NCBI GenBank assembly: GCA_009746045.1 | Contig: RPFO01001385.1 | Location: forward strand, 1-64,000 | Origin: Mesostigma viride | Taxonomy: Eukaryota > Streptophyta > Mesostigmatophyceae > Mesostigmatales > Mesostigmataceae | Reading direction: 5' to 3' | Length of the DNA: 64,000 nt | Part shown: positions 37,114 through 48,956 of the stretch, piece after piece | Layout: each line of letters starts with the position of its first letter | Position numbering within the stretch: position 1 is the stretch's first letter | The notes under the pieces: generated by a model | Seen by the model: only the letters and a program-made list of their open reading frames with translations | Told to the model about the DNA's origin: nothing | Database searches by the model: none | Program-made: the position numbers and the translations under genes

Positions 37114-40100
37114 ATGCCTCGACCTAACCGTCGGGTGAAAGCCATGGTGGTGCCGGTATTTCGGGCTACAACCTCATCTGTCAACTGTCAGATTCGTAAA
37201 ACCCAACGTTTGCTAGATTACCTACGCGCCCTCGACGTTGTGCAATCAGCCCTAACCCCGAATACCCCGAGCAAGCGGCAGGCTCGCATCCTACGCTTGC
37301 AGGACAAAATAAGTGCGATGAAAAGCACTATTTCCTCCGCTTCCCTTCCCCCCTCCGTTCCACCCCCACCTCCACCCCCCGCCGCATCCACCCCCATCAT
37401 CCATCGCCGTTCTCCCCTGGTGGGCCAGCAGGCATCCTTGGCCCTTGCCACCTTTCACGCCCGCACATTGCTAGCAGATGACGACCATAGCTGCCGGGTA
37501 GAGGAGCTAGTCGCATTTTGAATTGCACATCGTGTATCTATTCTATAGGCGTGCAGGAACACCGTCGCACGGTGCCATTTGGCACGGTGAGCACTAACCG
37601 CCTTGCAGGCGGTTGGTGTTTCTACTTCGCTGGAAGTGGGACGCCAGGCCAAGGTGGTGTTGGTCTTTTGTGTTCGCCGCTGGCAGTTGCTAGCGGCTCA
37701 GCACGCTTCAGTTTCTAACCCCACGCCTTATGGTAGCACATTTCACCTCCGTCGAGGGGCGGTCTAAGCAACACCTCACGGTGGGGGTGGGCTATGCACC
37801 CCATAGTGGTCTACCTGAGTCGGCACGCCACGAGTTCTTCGAGTCCTTGCATAGCCTAGAGGGGGTCACCCCTGCCCGCCACTTTTTGGTTATGCTGCTC
37901 GACGCCAATGCCACGCTCCCCATGGGCACTGCTGGCAGTCGCTTTGCGCCTGCTGACACGGAAGCTAACGACAACACTTTACTGTTTTCTGCCTTTTTGC
38001 GGGATAGCGGGATGGTTGCTGTCAACTGCCACTTTCAACGTCCCTCACAGGACTTGGTCACTTTTCGTGGCCCTATAACGACCGTCAGGCCTGTTTGGAC
38101 TACGTGGTGGTACGGCAGCCCAGGTGCACCTCGGTTCTGGACACCCGAGTGTTTGACACTCCCACGGTAGTGCTCTGACCACCGGTTCAGGTGCGCGCGA
38201 CCATTCGGCTCCGATCGATTCCACGTTCCCGCGCGCCGCGCCCCAGTGGTCCGCCCTGACTGGTCTGCTCTACGCCCGGTCCGGGGAGATCCTGAGGACT
38301 GGACGGACGCCGAGCACGAGCGGAACCGGTGCCGACGGGAGTACCTGTCGGCCCTGGGCGCCAGGGCGGACGTCGACGAGCTGGACAAGGGTGCCCCCAA
38401 CGCCGCCATTTTTGCGGGCTTTGCGGCCCGTGCCCCGTTGCTGGCGGCCGGGCACCTGCCGGTCATGCCCCGCCGCCGCCCCGGCCCGCTCTACCGGCCG
38501 CCAGGACCCCAAGGTCTTGGCCGCCCGGCACCGTCTCAAGCGTAACCGGGACCCGCTGCAGAAACCAGTGCTCAAGGCCGCCCTCGTGGAGGCCTACGTC
38601 ATCAAATGGCGGTTTAACCGTTCCTCACACTGTTGTAGTCGGAGCACGCTCAGGACGCAAAGGCGGCCCAGTGCCGGCATCGCGGCCGGATGCCAAGGCC
38701 TGCCAGGCTCGCAACCAGGGCAAGGACATGTGGTACCACCTCGACCGGCTCGGCGGCCGGCGGCAGCGCACCCCGGTGGAGCACACGGGGGACGGCACGG
38801 CGCCGGTCAGCCTTGACCGCTGGTTGGCCCACAATGTTTCCTTGACGTACCGGTGGGGCTCGCGCCCCCCCCCGCCGCTTCACCCCGAGACGGCCGCCCG
38901 CCTCGGGGTCGCCGGACCCCCGCCGCCGCCAGTGCCCCCCTCCTCGGCCGCGGACTACCAAGTCCCCGCCTTGCAGGAGGGCTGCCTTGCCACTGATGAC
39001 GTCGTCCCCCCCTTCACTTTGAAGGAATTGGACGGCGCCCTTGCTCGCCTGCGGTACGATGCGGCGGTCGGTGCCGACCACCTTTCTGCTGAGCTGCTGA
39101 AGACCCCTGATCCGGCGGTTAGGGATCTTCTGCTGGCGTTCTGCAACCGTGTCCTGCTCTCTGACGAGCCTCCGCCTGCTGAGTGGCAGACGGCCATCCG
39201 CGTCATGCTGTACAAGAAGGGCGCTGCTGCTGACCCCGGTAACTACCGGGGTGTCTGCCTCCAGAGCGCCGCGCTGAAGGTCTTCATGCGCATGACAGTG
39301 CTGCACAGGCTCCGCGCCGCGCTGGACCCACACCTGGGTGAGTCTCAGATGGGTTTCCGTAGTGGTCGTTACACTGTCATGGCTGTGTTTGTCGCGCGCC
39401 GGTTGATGGAGGAGGTGCGTCGCCTTCCCCCTGACAGTTTGCCGCTCAGTGGTCTTAATTTTTGTTGACTATATCACTTGAGGCCTTTGACACGGTTCTC
39501 TGGGAGGCTCTTTGGGCCATCCTAGCAGTCTGGATCGGGTACCACCTGCGTTTATTGCTGCCATTCGCCGACTGTATGAGGGCTCACAGGCAGTAGTGCG
39601 GACTGCGGAAGGCACCACTCCACCATTCCCCCTTCACCACGGGGTGTGGCAAGGTTGTGTCCTGTCCCCATACCTGTTCATTATTGTCGTGGATCACGTC
39701 ATGCGCCGGGCACGTGCGCGCTTCAGTACTGCTCTAAGGGGTTCGAGCCAGGCTTGGACATCCTTAACGTGAAAGAGCACGGCGGGGTTAGACCTGGTTA
39801 CCGCCCTTGCCGACCTGATTTATGCGGATGACACCACCCTCATCGAGAGCCCCGAGCACTGATTCAGACCTGGCTGGACTGTCTGGGCCTGGAGGCGCGG
39901 GCGGTGGGGTTGGAGCCTTAGTGTCAAAACTGAGGCGATGGTGATTGGGGCCTCCAGTACACCACCGCTGCCGCGCCTGCTCGACGGGACGGAGGTCCCG
40001 TTCCGCGACCGCTTCAAGCTGTTGGCTCCGGGAGTTGGCTTCCTGACACTGCCGACGATGTGGACACCCGCATCGGCCTTGCCTGGGCCAAGCTCCGTTC

Positions 40101-41193
40101 GCTCAACACCTTACTGGCGCTCGAAGGGCCTGGGCGAGCACCGCAAGCGCATGCTCAATTCAAGGTCCTCGTCCTCACGGTGCTCACGTATAATGGCGCC
40201 GAGGCGTGGACAATCCCACCCAAACTGGCAGCTAGGCTGGACGGCACGGTTTACAGGATGCTCCGACAGGTCCTTAACGTAGACTAGGGTTTTCCGAGCG
40301 TCCGTCATCAGAGTCTTTGTATCATGGCATGCCTCGTATTTCGGACGAGATTAGGCAGCGTAGGACACTACAATATGGTTCATAGGAGACGCGAAATGAG
40401 TGAGAATGTTACCCGAGCTGTACCGAGGATTCGCACCGTTGATTCAACAATTGTTGGTTCGTCTTGCGCCATTTGGCGAGCATCGACTGGAGCCTGAACC
40501 TAGCGGGGGGAATCATCCGGGGGAATCTCGCGAGGGAATCTTGCGGGGATTAATTCCGAACGTGACTTTAGCGAAGTCCTACTACATTTTGATTGGTTAC
40601 ACGGTACTACATTTTCGTCACTGAAATTTTCCTCTAGTTGCGTTTGTGGATCGTGCGTTCCGCTGAAATTTTCGTGTTCAGTGACCAGATCACAATTTGA
40701 TCCGGGCGCAAAATGATTGGCTTTACGGTACGAACCAAAAACGAAATTTTAGTATCTAAGTTCCGCAGCGCTTGCTGAATTTGCCCCGGAAGCCCGGGGG
40801 CACTTTCCACGCTGAAAAAGGTGTCCGCGGAAGCGTATTGTAGTGGATAGCATTTGTAGGACACCTTGCTCGCACCAGCCATGCAGGTCAACACCGCCCT
40901 TGCTCTGGCCGGCCCCCAGCGGCTTGGCCAGCCAGGGCGACACATTCTGACCTGGCCTGGCCCCGAGGGCATTCCCAAAAGGGTAGGGAAACCTGTCACG
41001 AACTACATCCATCTGGATGTTGCTGGACGACCTAGTGGTCCCAGCCCAGTTTGAGCACCGCATCCACTCTCTCTCCCGTCTTTGGACTGCCATGCAGGAC
41101 AAGACGCGGTGGAAGAAGATTGTCAAGGCGCACACGCTCGACCCTGTGGGCAAGCCCCCTCCCCCCAAGCGGAGGAGGCGTTTTGATGAGTAG
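37114..41193 (+). pseudogene. LINE A ORF2 (endonuclease and reverse transcriptase), multiply frameshifted
   Basis: The opening frame MPRPNRRVKAMVVPVFRAT is followed by APE-type endonuclease motifs in changing frames: LATFHARTLLADD, GVQEHRRTVPFG, VGVGYAPHSGLPES, LLDANATLPMGTAG and CSDHR. The reverse transcriptase shows MLYKKGAAADPGNYRGVC, LGESQMGFRSGRYTVM, FDTVLWEALW, GVWQGCVLSPYLFIIVVDH and IYADDTTLIES; a stop and an extra insertion lie near 39470. The C-terminal region repeats LINE A copy 1 (LTYNGAEAWTIPPKLAAR, DKTRWKKIVKAHT), stop at 41191-41193. Many 1-4 bp indels relative to copy 1 make it non-functional. The MITE lies between the codons for RRIAFVGHLART. Confidence 0.8.
40364..40847. mobile_element. 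CACTA-like MITE in LINE A ORF2
   Basis: The insert 40366-40845 (480 bp) begins CACTACAATA and ends TATTGTAGTG, a perfect 10-bp TIR. LINE A copy 1 at 23175-23185 gives the empty site (GTAGGATAGCATTT), so the duplicated target is GA. CACTA-starting ends with a 2-3 bp duplication fit the EnSpm/CACTA superfamily. There is no coding capacity. Confidence 0.8.
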
Positions 41194-41342
41194 TGTAGTT
41201 AGGATTTTCTAGACTAGATAGCTTAGAGTTAGGATAGTTCGATTACGCGGCTTCCTCCACCCCATCCATCATGGAATATGTGCTACATGATCTCCCCACG
41301 GAGGCATGTTATAATTTAATTTTTTTTTTTTAATCATGACTG

Positions 41343-41886
41343 GGTGTTAGCTATGAGGTGATTCCCGCAAGTGGTCATGCCTGCTTGCGTAATGATTTTG
41401 TCGGTGGATGTCTCCTTCAAGCATCTAGCATTTGCTTTACGTGCTTCTGCCCAATTTGCAGGGGGCAAGCTTAGGAATGTGCTTATGGTGTCCCTCATCA
41501 CTCATGCCACAGTGTACCAATCATGCAGGGTGGCAGCTTTAACATGATGTACTATGGGCAAACTAGGTCAGAATGACCTGTAATTTGGTGGCAAGCTTTA
41601 TGATACATTTTATTATATGCACCTGGTTTGCCCCAGTTAGTGGTTGGCTAGGGTGTAAAAGGGGTGTTGTTTGTGCTCATAACCCGGATTTTCTGTCATT
41701 TTTTTTTTTTGCATGTTTACACCCATCAACATGAGTAAACGTGCTCAGAATGAGCTCAAACTTTGTGAGAGTGAAATTCCCACCCTAGGCCTAGTATAAA
41801 TGTCATCACTGAAATTTTTGCATGTGTCTACTATTTGATTTATTTTTTTAGGACCAAAAAAATACGTGTTTTGGGCTAAACCCCAT
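41343..41886 (+). mobile_element. Middle part of Kolobok-like element K2
   Basis: This resumes after LINE A copy 2 and ends at the GCTAAACCCCAT target of the next insertion. GCTCAGAATGAGCTCAAACTTT and TTGATTTATTTTTTTAG match the complete element's right part near 55610-55720. It holds no coding region. Confidence 0.6.
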
Positions 41887-42769
41887 TAATTAATTAGAAA
41901 CATAACTCCGTTGGGAGTATCTGTAGCACATATCCCCGAGAAGGGGCATATGGCTTTTAATACATTCTGGCTACTTCATGCAAGGATGGGAATGTAAGCT
42001 ACCCTTGCTCTAGGTGCACCAAGGCACCTGCACCCTCATGATGTATCGCGCTATGCCCAGCTAAGGGGGAGCGTGGCATGTGGGGGAAGATCATCATGGC
42101 TATACAACAGCTATGGCTTGGCTTCTCAGCAGGGAGTGACTCCCTGCATGGGCACGGCATAATAAAAATAAAGCTAGGCATCATCTGGAGGGTGGCTCAA
42201 CATAGGCACACATGTACATGACTAAAAAGGCTAGGCCTCAGCTGGTATAATGCCTGTAGTAGGCGGGCATGTACAAGGCCACTGTCTAACTATCCGACAC
42301 TACTGCTACTGTATTCCCCTAGGCTGGGGCTTCTGGAGTCGCTGGGGCCGCGGTGGTCGAGGGGGTCGCGTGCCAGGGCTTGTGGCCGACGTAGATGGCC
42401 GCCCCCTTCCAGTACACCGGCTGGCCCGCCTTGGTCTGCCGGAGCTGGAGGTAGGTCGGCCATAGCTCCCGTCGCCGTTGTTGCTGCGCCAGGGTCAAGT
42501 CGTCGTCAAGGGTGAAGGGAGTCTTCTCGAGCCGCTTGCGGCGTCTGAGAAACGAAATCTTGTCCGCTGGGCTCTCAAAGATGAGAAGAAGCGGAGGCGC
42601 CCCTGCCTTACCCCGCGCGCGGGGGAGGCGGTGGGCGGCCAGCTCGATCTCACCAAGGAGGCCCATGCGTGCAAGGATTTTGCTCTCAAACGCACGTGCA
42701 AGCTTCTCGGAATTCTCACCTTCCTCCAGGGCGAAGTTCTTGACGATGACGTTGAGGTTGGGCTTGGCC
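41887..42769 (-). mobile_element. ORF1-only (HAL1-like) LINE, copy 2
   Basis: A 12-bp duplication GCTAAACCCCAT (41875-41886; 42770-42781) brackets the insert. On the minus strand ORF1 codons read LTKPNLNVIVKN-like, then GEIELAAHRLPRARGKAGA, PADKISFLRRRKRLEKTPF, LDDDLTLAQQQRRRELWPTY, VYWKGAAIYVGHKPW and ATPEAPA stop (42319). The 3' UTR follows directly, with CAGGGAGTCACTCCCTGCTG, GGGATATGTGCTACAGATAC, the CTCCCAACGGAG hairpin and a TTAATT tail. 5'-truncated in ORF1. There is again no ORF2 between ORF1 and tail. Confidence 0.85.
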
Positions 42770-42781
42770 GCTAAACCCCAT

Positions 42782-43098
42782 CAAATAGTCTAAACGTGCT
42801 TATTTTGTGGTCCTGAGTAGCCAGATTTATTTGCAAGGGTGGGGATTTTTGGAAAAAAATATGTGGTTTGGTCACTTTTGGTTTGCCCAGTCTCCTAGGA
42901 AAAATCGGGCCAAAAATAGCGTCTTTTTCTATTTTTAGCTCATAACTGGGTCATGCTGGGGGGTAGTACCACCCCGGGCAAGTGGCTGGAATTTTTTTTT
43001 TTTCACATATTTATGGTTCCCAAGCATAACTGGATTTTTATCCCGTGCACAGGTCTGTTTTCCAGAAAAGTGCACTTTCAATGTGTCATGTCCCCTTA
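42782..43098 (+). mobile_element. Right end of Kolobok-like element K2
   Basis: AGCGTCTTTTTCTATTTTTA, GGGTAGTACCACCCC, AAGTGGCTGGAA, TTTATGGTTCCCAAGCATAA and TTTTCCAGAAAAGTGC match the complete element at 55890-56045 in order. The end reads GTGTCATGTCCCC then TTAT. Confidence 0.75.
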
Positions 43099-43759
43099 TA
43101 AAAAATTTGCTGGGTTTCGGCAAGATTTCCGTCATGATCGGTAAGTTACTCTCCAGGCTCGCACGATGTGCGTCTTCTTATTCCATGGAAGATTAATTGT
43201 TCTTTCCTGCGCCGCTGGGCGAAGGACAATGCCGGTATAATGGTACGATCGTGTGCTCAGCGTGACCCTATGAATGTTTCGCTTCCTTTATGGGTTATCA
43301 ACGCAAGTTTTCGGCTTCTTTCCGTGCAGTTAGCGCCAGGTATAATGCCATTCCGTGCTGCGCATCGCCAGATTCCTGGCACCTTTCAGTGGTTTTTATG
43401 TACGTTGCATGGCTGGGACGTGTCAAAGCGTGACCGTGGCATATCGTCAAGTTGTCAGGGATTTGCTGAGTGGTTTTTTGGAAGGAGATTGCTAACAGCA
43501 CTCAGTTTTGTGTGAATATTGACGCGGCCTTTCTTCATAGCAATGAGCAGAGGCTTCATTGTGGTTAGAGGCTCACCAGCTTGAGTTTGTTTCTTGGCAA
43601 ACAATTGCGCTGGAAAAAAAGGTGGCAGTGGTTTTTCTGAGGGGCATACTGCATGAACAAGATAGGCGCGAAATTCAAAATTGACATGCTATGGCGGACG
43701 TAAACGACGATAACTACCACGTTTGGTCACCGAATTAGGTCGGATTTGTCACGATCGAC
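43099..43759. other. No gene seen
   Basis: Unassigned sequence between the Kolobok-like right end and the ORF1-like region. A frame at 43168-43515 has no recognisable motif and no support. Confidence 0.35.
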
Positions 43760-46740
43760 TTGCCATTCCACGCCACATCGACCGAGCTCGGTCTTGAAGA
43801 TGGTTATACCAAGAAATCAGGGCGCAAGGAATTACCGCCTGCTGCCGCCTGTGCAGGCGACGCCCCGCAGGCGCCAGCCATAGGAGAAGGCACGGGCAAC
43901 TCTCAGGCTATGGAGTCTGCCGCCAAGAAACATGGGCCTAAATCTCCCCGTGGCCACACTAGCACGGCCCGGGCCCTCAGGCCAACAGTGTTCGTCGCAG
44001 CCCCTGCCGACTCGGGGCACACCGCTACTGAAGTCCGCAATGCACCCTTCGATCGACGCTGCGGCATTTGCTAGTGTCCCAATGTCCAGAAAAAGGCCTC
44101 AATTGAGGCCTTTTTTATATTGGGTGTTGCATGCAGCCAAACAACTTTTTTCCAAATATGAGCATAGGCCATGCATTATTATGATTGTTTTGGGGTTGCC
44201 AGCACTTAACATCAGTCATATAGCCCCAATACCTATTTAATTATGATTTAACAAAACAGGGTGTCGCTGCGGTGGCACCATAAACACAGCATGACCATAG
44301 ATGCAAGCAGAAAAAATGCGCTAGTACTCAGTTCCCTCTGCCTCTTAGGTGTCTTTTGGACCTTACGAGGTTTCCCCACAACACGGTAAGCATGGCATGA
44401 CATGGCATGCTCCCCAAGGGACGCCTCTTACACAATTGCACGGCCGGGGCTGTCGCGCAGCACTGCAGGCAGCAACAGCCTGCCATGGGTATTGCACGTA
44501 ACCATGAGGAATCCAAAGCCTCTATTACAAACACGCACAAGGATCATGCATTATAATAATAGGTGTGACCTTCCAAGCGCTTAGCTTCACTCACATAGCC
44601 CCAATATCTACGTTGTTACGGTATATTCTGACAGGGGTTTGCTGCCGCGGCAGCAGATGAACAGCACATGGCAAGATATACAAGCATAACTGGACACCAT
44701 TTGCACTGTCTTCTAGACCTCTAGCTTGATTTTAAGCTTTGCAAGGGTTGCCTGAGACATGGCCAGCATGGCAGGAACTGCCATGCTTCTTATGGAAAGT
44801 AAACACGTCTACACGGTGGGGGCCGCAGCCGCAGAGCACTGCACGAAGCAATATAGCCTGCCTTACGTTACCTCGGCACTAGGTGCCGATAGGCAGCTAA
44901 AAACTGGCGATATCACAAGCAAATCGATGCCATTCCCTTTCTACCACCAGGACGCACTTACCTTTCACACCCCTCACACCCGGGATCACTAAGCACGCAC
45001 ATGCGTTGGCGCTGAACGTGGCTGCATCAGAAAAGCTGTTCAAGCTCGGCGTTTTCAAGTTGTCCGGAAGCGATGCAGCCCGCTAATCTGGCCGGACAGA
45101 CGCTCCATGCGTCGTCCATTGACGTATGAAAGCGGCTGCAGCGGCCTCACCAGCGCTGTTCGCATAACTGCGCTCCCATATCTGGGGGCGCGCGCGCGTT
45201 TATTGTCCGCAACCCAGTTTTTCCTAGCTAAAAACACCCCTTCCTCTACCTATGGATTCACGACAAAAGGCTCGAATATAACCAGCGCCCCTTTAGTCAC
45301 GGCTGCCCCAACACCCCCCCCCGCCGTTCCGCTAGTCTCCTTCCCAACATATCGAAGCATCGTCCTGCTGGCAGGCGCACTATCAACGCCATCTACGCCC
45401 CATCTGAACTTCACTAACCTGGCATTCAGCACACAAATAACGATCCCACGAATTTATAAATCGACTTTTGACACATTTAGCGGTCGGGCTAGCTTCAAGG
45501 ATAACTTATCTGCCCAACGCGCTCCATACTGCTCGAAATGATGCACGAACGTGGCCATACGGTCCATGTTACTCGAGGCCGCCATGGTCGTGCATTCGTG
45601 AAAATTCCTCGTCCCGTTGCACGAAAGTGGCCAAAATAGGTACTTTTCCACCTCACGTATTTTTCAGTAACCGTCGACCCCTGTCGACCCCAACGGGTCA
45701 GGACGCTCAGCACATGTACCAGATTCGCGCCACTGGGGCCGGACGACCCATAGGACCGGTCCTTCCCGCCAAAATACCGTACTTTGTGAGATCTTGGGAA
45801 AAAAGGCCTCAATTGAGCCAAAAGGCCTCAATTGAGGCCTCTGGACACTGAGACACTAACGGCACAGCTAATGTGCAAACCCTTCTGACCTTGTCTACGC
45901 TGGACCTCGTGGCTCTGCTCACCGAGTCTGTCTGATTATGCAACAAGGCCGGCCCCTACTCTGGCCTCAGCCACCGCCTGGGCTCACCGCCATTACCCCG
46001 GTTACGGGTTACCGACCCCAAGGACTTGACCTCACTCATGCAAGAATTGAAAGTGAGTTGCGCGTCGTTGCCACGATGACGCTGCTGGGAAATTCGGAAC
46101 TGCTGCCAGTCGGTATCCGGATCTGCAGCAGCAGCAGCCCTTGCCGGTACGGTGGCGCAGAAGCTTGCCACGGAGCTGATGGCCGGGTACGGAATCCGGG
46201 TATCATGTGCCGGTACCACGGGTCGGGTACATCATGCCGGGTACGGTCCACATGGGGTACGGTCCATATAGTGACCCCCCCCCCCCCGGTACCTCGGTTA
46301 TAGTAAATTGGTCCTAAATTTAGGACAGTCCTAAATTAAGGACCGTGGGAGCGCTAACAATAACTGCGTCGCTTGCTGAGCTCGGAGTGCCGCCAGCTCT
46401 GCCGCTTGCTCTTGCACAGCAGGCGCAGCACTTGGGTAAGAGCACCACCGTCCCCTGCCGACGAAGAAAGGGAAGGCGCTCCATTACCTAACAAAGCGGT
46501 GTCCGCACTAGTGCCGAGACGACCGCTGCATGGGTGGGTCAGTTGCTTAATTGACCGCCCGTAGCTGCCGGCGCTGACCCACCACTGCCTGATGCTGTGG
46601 GGTCAGTTCCTGACATGTTGATGGTGGTATCGACCCTGGAGAGCTCCTGCCCGTCGGTGTCGACGCCCGTGTTGGCACAGCCTGCGTGGCTTGCCAAAAA
46701 CGCTGTGACCGACCTAGTGTGATATGACATAAACTGCCAC
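43760..46740 (+). pseudogene. Broken, ORF1-like coding region, interrupted by a TIR element
   Basis: Pieces before (43760-44073) and after (45859-46740) the inserted element have coding-like composition. Examples are MPFHATSTELGLEDGYTKKS and MHPSIDAAAFAS on the left, and NVQTLLTLSTLDLVALLTES, DPKDLTSLMQELKV, SGSAAAAALAGTVAQKLATE, ASLAELGVPPALPLALAQQA and STLESSCPSVSTPVLAQPAW on the right. Frames change often and stops intervene. The Ala/Leu-rich, coiled-coil-like character resembles LINE ORF1 N-terminal regions, but no RRM-like core was recognised, so the family is a guess. At 46195-46345 a GGTACC-rich stretch and a TCCTAAATTTAGGA palindrome break it again. Confidence 0.35.
44072..45858. mobile_element. 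TA-flanked TIR element with GGCCTCAATTGAGGCC palindromes
   Basis: The element 44074-45856 (1,783 bp) lies between TA dinucleotides. Ends are GTGTCCCAATGTCCAGA and, in reverse from the right, GTGTCTCAGTGTCCAGA: 15 of 17 positions agree. A palindrome GGCCTCAATTGAGGCC stands just inside each end, with an extra partial copy at the right (about 45808-45825). TA duplication suggests Tc1/mariner-type cutting. No transposase was recognised. Confidence 0.7.
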
Positions 46741-47830
46741 AACCACTACTAAGTTGCAACGGTTTAATCGGAAAGACTTAGTGGTTGATCAGGCCACCAC
46801 TATGTGTGCTAGTCTTCCCCGCCAGAAAACTGCACACCGTCTCTCTTTGCTGAAATGAAAATGTTCCTTTGCAGATGGAGGTAGTCTCTTCGAGTAACGA
46901 AAGGAGAGTTCTCAGCCGGCCGAGGACAAGGAACTGTCCGTCGTGCCTGATGACCACCTTATTGATCCCCTTGTGTACCGTCACATGCCGCGTTTGACTA
47001 TCCTTGCTGGGGCGTTAGCTAGACGCTCCAACTAATCTAATTGCGACAATGATGATGGTGCAAGATGATGCTCCCCTGCTATAGAACAAATATGCTTTCA
47101 CAACACACACTTTGCACAGTCTGATGATGAAGCCACACATGCGGAATTTATTGAGAAAGTTAATACAATTACAACACGTTGATAGTCTCAATATCGATGC
47201 ACTCCATGCTCACTGACGAGCCCGCAGTTAGGCAGCGCTCCATGACATGCTACCGGCCTTGCTCCCAAGGAAAGGGAGAAACACGAAGGCCACTAACGAG
47301 AGACTCGAAGAGACTACACGCTGCGTGAGAGTCCTCTTCGACTATGACCCAAACCATTCGTCATGCCACACGCATGACACACGCCACACTTGTCAGTCCA
47401 GCCACTGAGGAATGCCAAAACTATCTTGCTGCCTGTTCACCGCATGCAAATCGAAACCGCATCAGTCCAGTTGATGTCCTGGCTTTAATTCTACCACACA
47501 TGCCAACAAAAGCAGGAAGGCATCCCGACAAAATCTAAATTGCTACCCTGTTGCCGATCTCATCTCCTAGAGGCTCTGGCATTTCTGTCCCTGGGAATGT
47601 CCGGCATTGAGTCACGACCACCAAGGTCGAGGCATAATATCCTTCAGACAATCTGCACGCTCACACCTTGCGTGTGAGTGCCAGGCCCAGCAAACATTGC
47701 TTCTAATCTTTCCTTTCCAGAAGAAATCCCTTTGTAGGGCTGCCAGCGATTTCGCATTCATTCCAGCGATCTGGCTCCGCACCGCAAATTGTCCTTTTCC
47801 ATTTTCTGTCCAGTCCTCATAACGTTGACC
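46741..47830. other. No gene seen
   Basis: No motif, TIR or tandem repeat could be supported here. Short frames exist but lack any family signature. Confidence 0.35.
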
Positions 47831-48955
47831 CGCTATTCTACACCACAAAGACACCTGGCCTGTCAATAGCCTCGGCGCTGTTGAAGTCCAGCAGTCCAGC
47901 TCCAGCTCCAGCGGCCAGCTGTCCACTAACTCGCGTATGATCCTCTCGACGCTGCGCACTTGTGCTGCCGTCCGCTCAAGTCAGTGCTGCGCGCCCAGCT
48001 GTGCCTGGCCCGGGGCGCGCGCACGTACACTTTCGTCCGCTCTTATGCTGCAAGTGCTAGTGTCCCCCCCCCGGTCACTAGCCTTTGTCGAAAATGCGTA
48101 GAAAACAAATTCCATGCGCACGTCACCGGCCTTGTGCATAGTGGGCGCCCGGATGACATAGCTCGCGTCCGTGACACTTTCTTATTGAGCTGGAGCAGGT
48201 CTGCTTCCGGGGAAGCAATAGGGGTGTTGGCGGTGCCGTGCTCGGCGTCCTCGAAAGCGGCAATGAGGCCGGCCCGAAGGCAAGCCCGGGCCTGCGCGTA
48301 GCTCAGGAAAACAGACAGGCAAAGCTGGGGCTCGTCCATCTCGGCAATCTCGTCCACTGTTCAAGATGGTCTCGCCAGACGTGCCAGGAAAATAGATCAC
48401 AATTTTGTTGTCGTCCAGGTGGTGCAGGATATAGCCGGCATAGGCATATGAAAGACGCGGGGTTAAACTCAGCGTCGTTGATGGCGTCGTCAAGGGGGTC
48501 GTCCTCACAGATAACCTCGCTGGAAAAAGGAGCCGAAGGCGGAGGGATCTGGCTGTCCATCTCGTCGGCTGGGCCGGAGCAATGCCGCTTGGACAAGGCG
48601 TTAATGGCGGCTTCGGCAGTCGGCCGTGGCTGGGTCGCAATGGGTTTCCACAGCGTCGACTAGTTGCGTAATGGTGTGAGGCGCTGAATCCTCCCCATCG
48701 GCGGGGGAATGGGAGGCGGCTGACGGTGATTCCGCCATGGCTGGTTTCCGGAAAATACGAACCCTGCCTGTGCTGCGTTTTATGATATTGCGCTAAATCT
48801 TGCGCGATGGCTGCCGAAAATTATATCATCGTGTTCGTCATCAAAAGGCGCGTCTACTGCAATTTACCCGACCAAATTTCATGCCCGGATGTAAAAGTAA
48901 TGAGCATTCTCGGCATCCATAGCTCGTCACATAAGTACATGGCGGACCAAGGTGT
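47831..48955 (-). pseudogene. Inverted LINE 5' end: 5' UTR and ORF1 N-terminal part
   Basis: On the minus strand 48945-48780 matches the LINE A 5' UTR (GCCGAGAATGCTCATTACTT; GAAATTTGGTCGGGTAAATT; AGGCG..TTTTGATGACGAACAC). A start near 48738 reads MAESPSAASHSPADGEDSAP, then HTITQLVDAVETHCDPATAD. After a break it continues NALSKRHCSGPADEMDSQIP and EVICEDDPLDDAINDAEF. The left boundary is uncertain. The junction with a plus-oriented ORF1-only fragment at 48956 puts a 5' segment in inverted order before a 3' segment. Confidence 0.55.
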
Positions 48956-48956
48956 T

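Larger units (their letters stand above)
35551..41332 (+). mobile_element. LINE A copy 2, near full length
   Basis: This is the most complete LINE in the window, with 5' UTR, ORF1, ORF2, 3' UTR and tail. Direct repeats ATCATGACTG flank it (35541-35550, or 35517-35526, and 41333-41342); the left one belongs to a 24-bp tandem repeat containing GGTTCTCTTTAGCATCATGA. The 5' UTR segment 35590-35700 (GCCGAGAATGCTCATAAC; GAAATTTGGTCGGGTAAATT) also occurs inverted at 48860-48945. The 3' end is ATGTGCTACATGATCTCC, CCAC, GGAGG then TTATAATTTAATTT. A 480-bp CACTA-like MITE (40366-40845) interrupts ORF2. Confidence 0.85.
34459..43098 (+). mobile_element. Kolobok-like non-autonomous element K2, split by two LINEs
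   Basis: Left end TTAAGGGGACATGACACAT (34459) and right end, read in reverse, AAGGGGACATGACACAT ending at 43098 share 17 bases, so they belong to one element. Its body is 34463-35550, 41343-41886 and 42782-43095, about 1.9 kb. LINE A copy 2 sits between direct repeats ATCATGACTG, and an ORF1-only LINE between GCTAAACCCCAT copies. A 24-bp perfect palindrome at 34480-34503 is identical to one at the same place in the complete element (52641-52664). The right-hand TTAA has become TTAT. No transposase codons are left beyond a start in GCCATGGCGACG. Confidence 0.7.
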
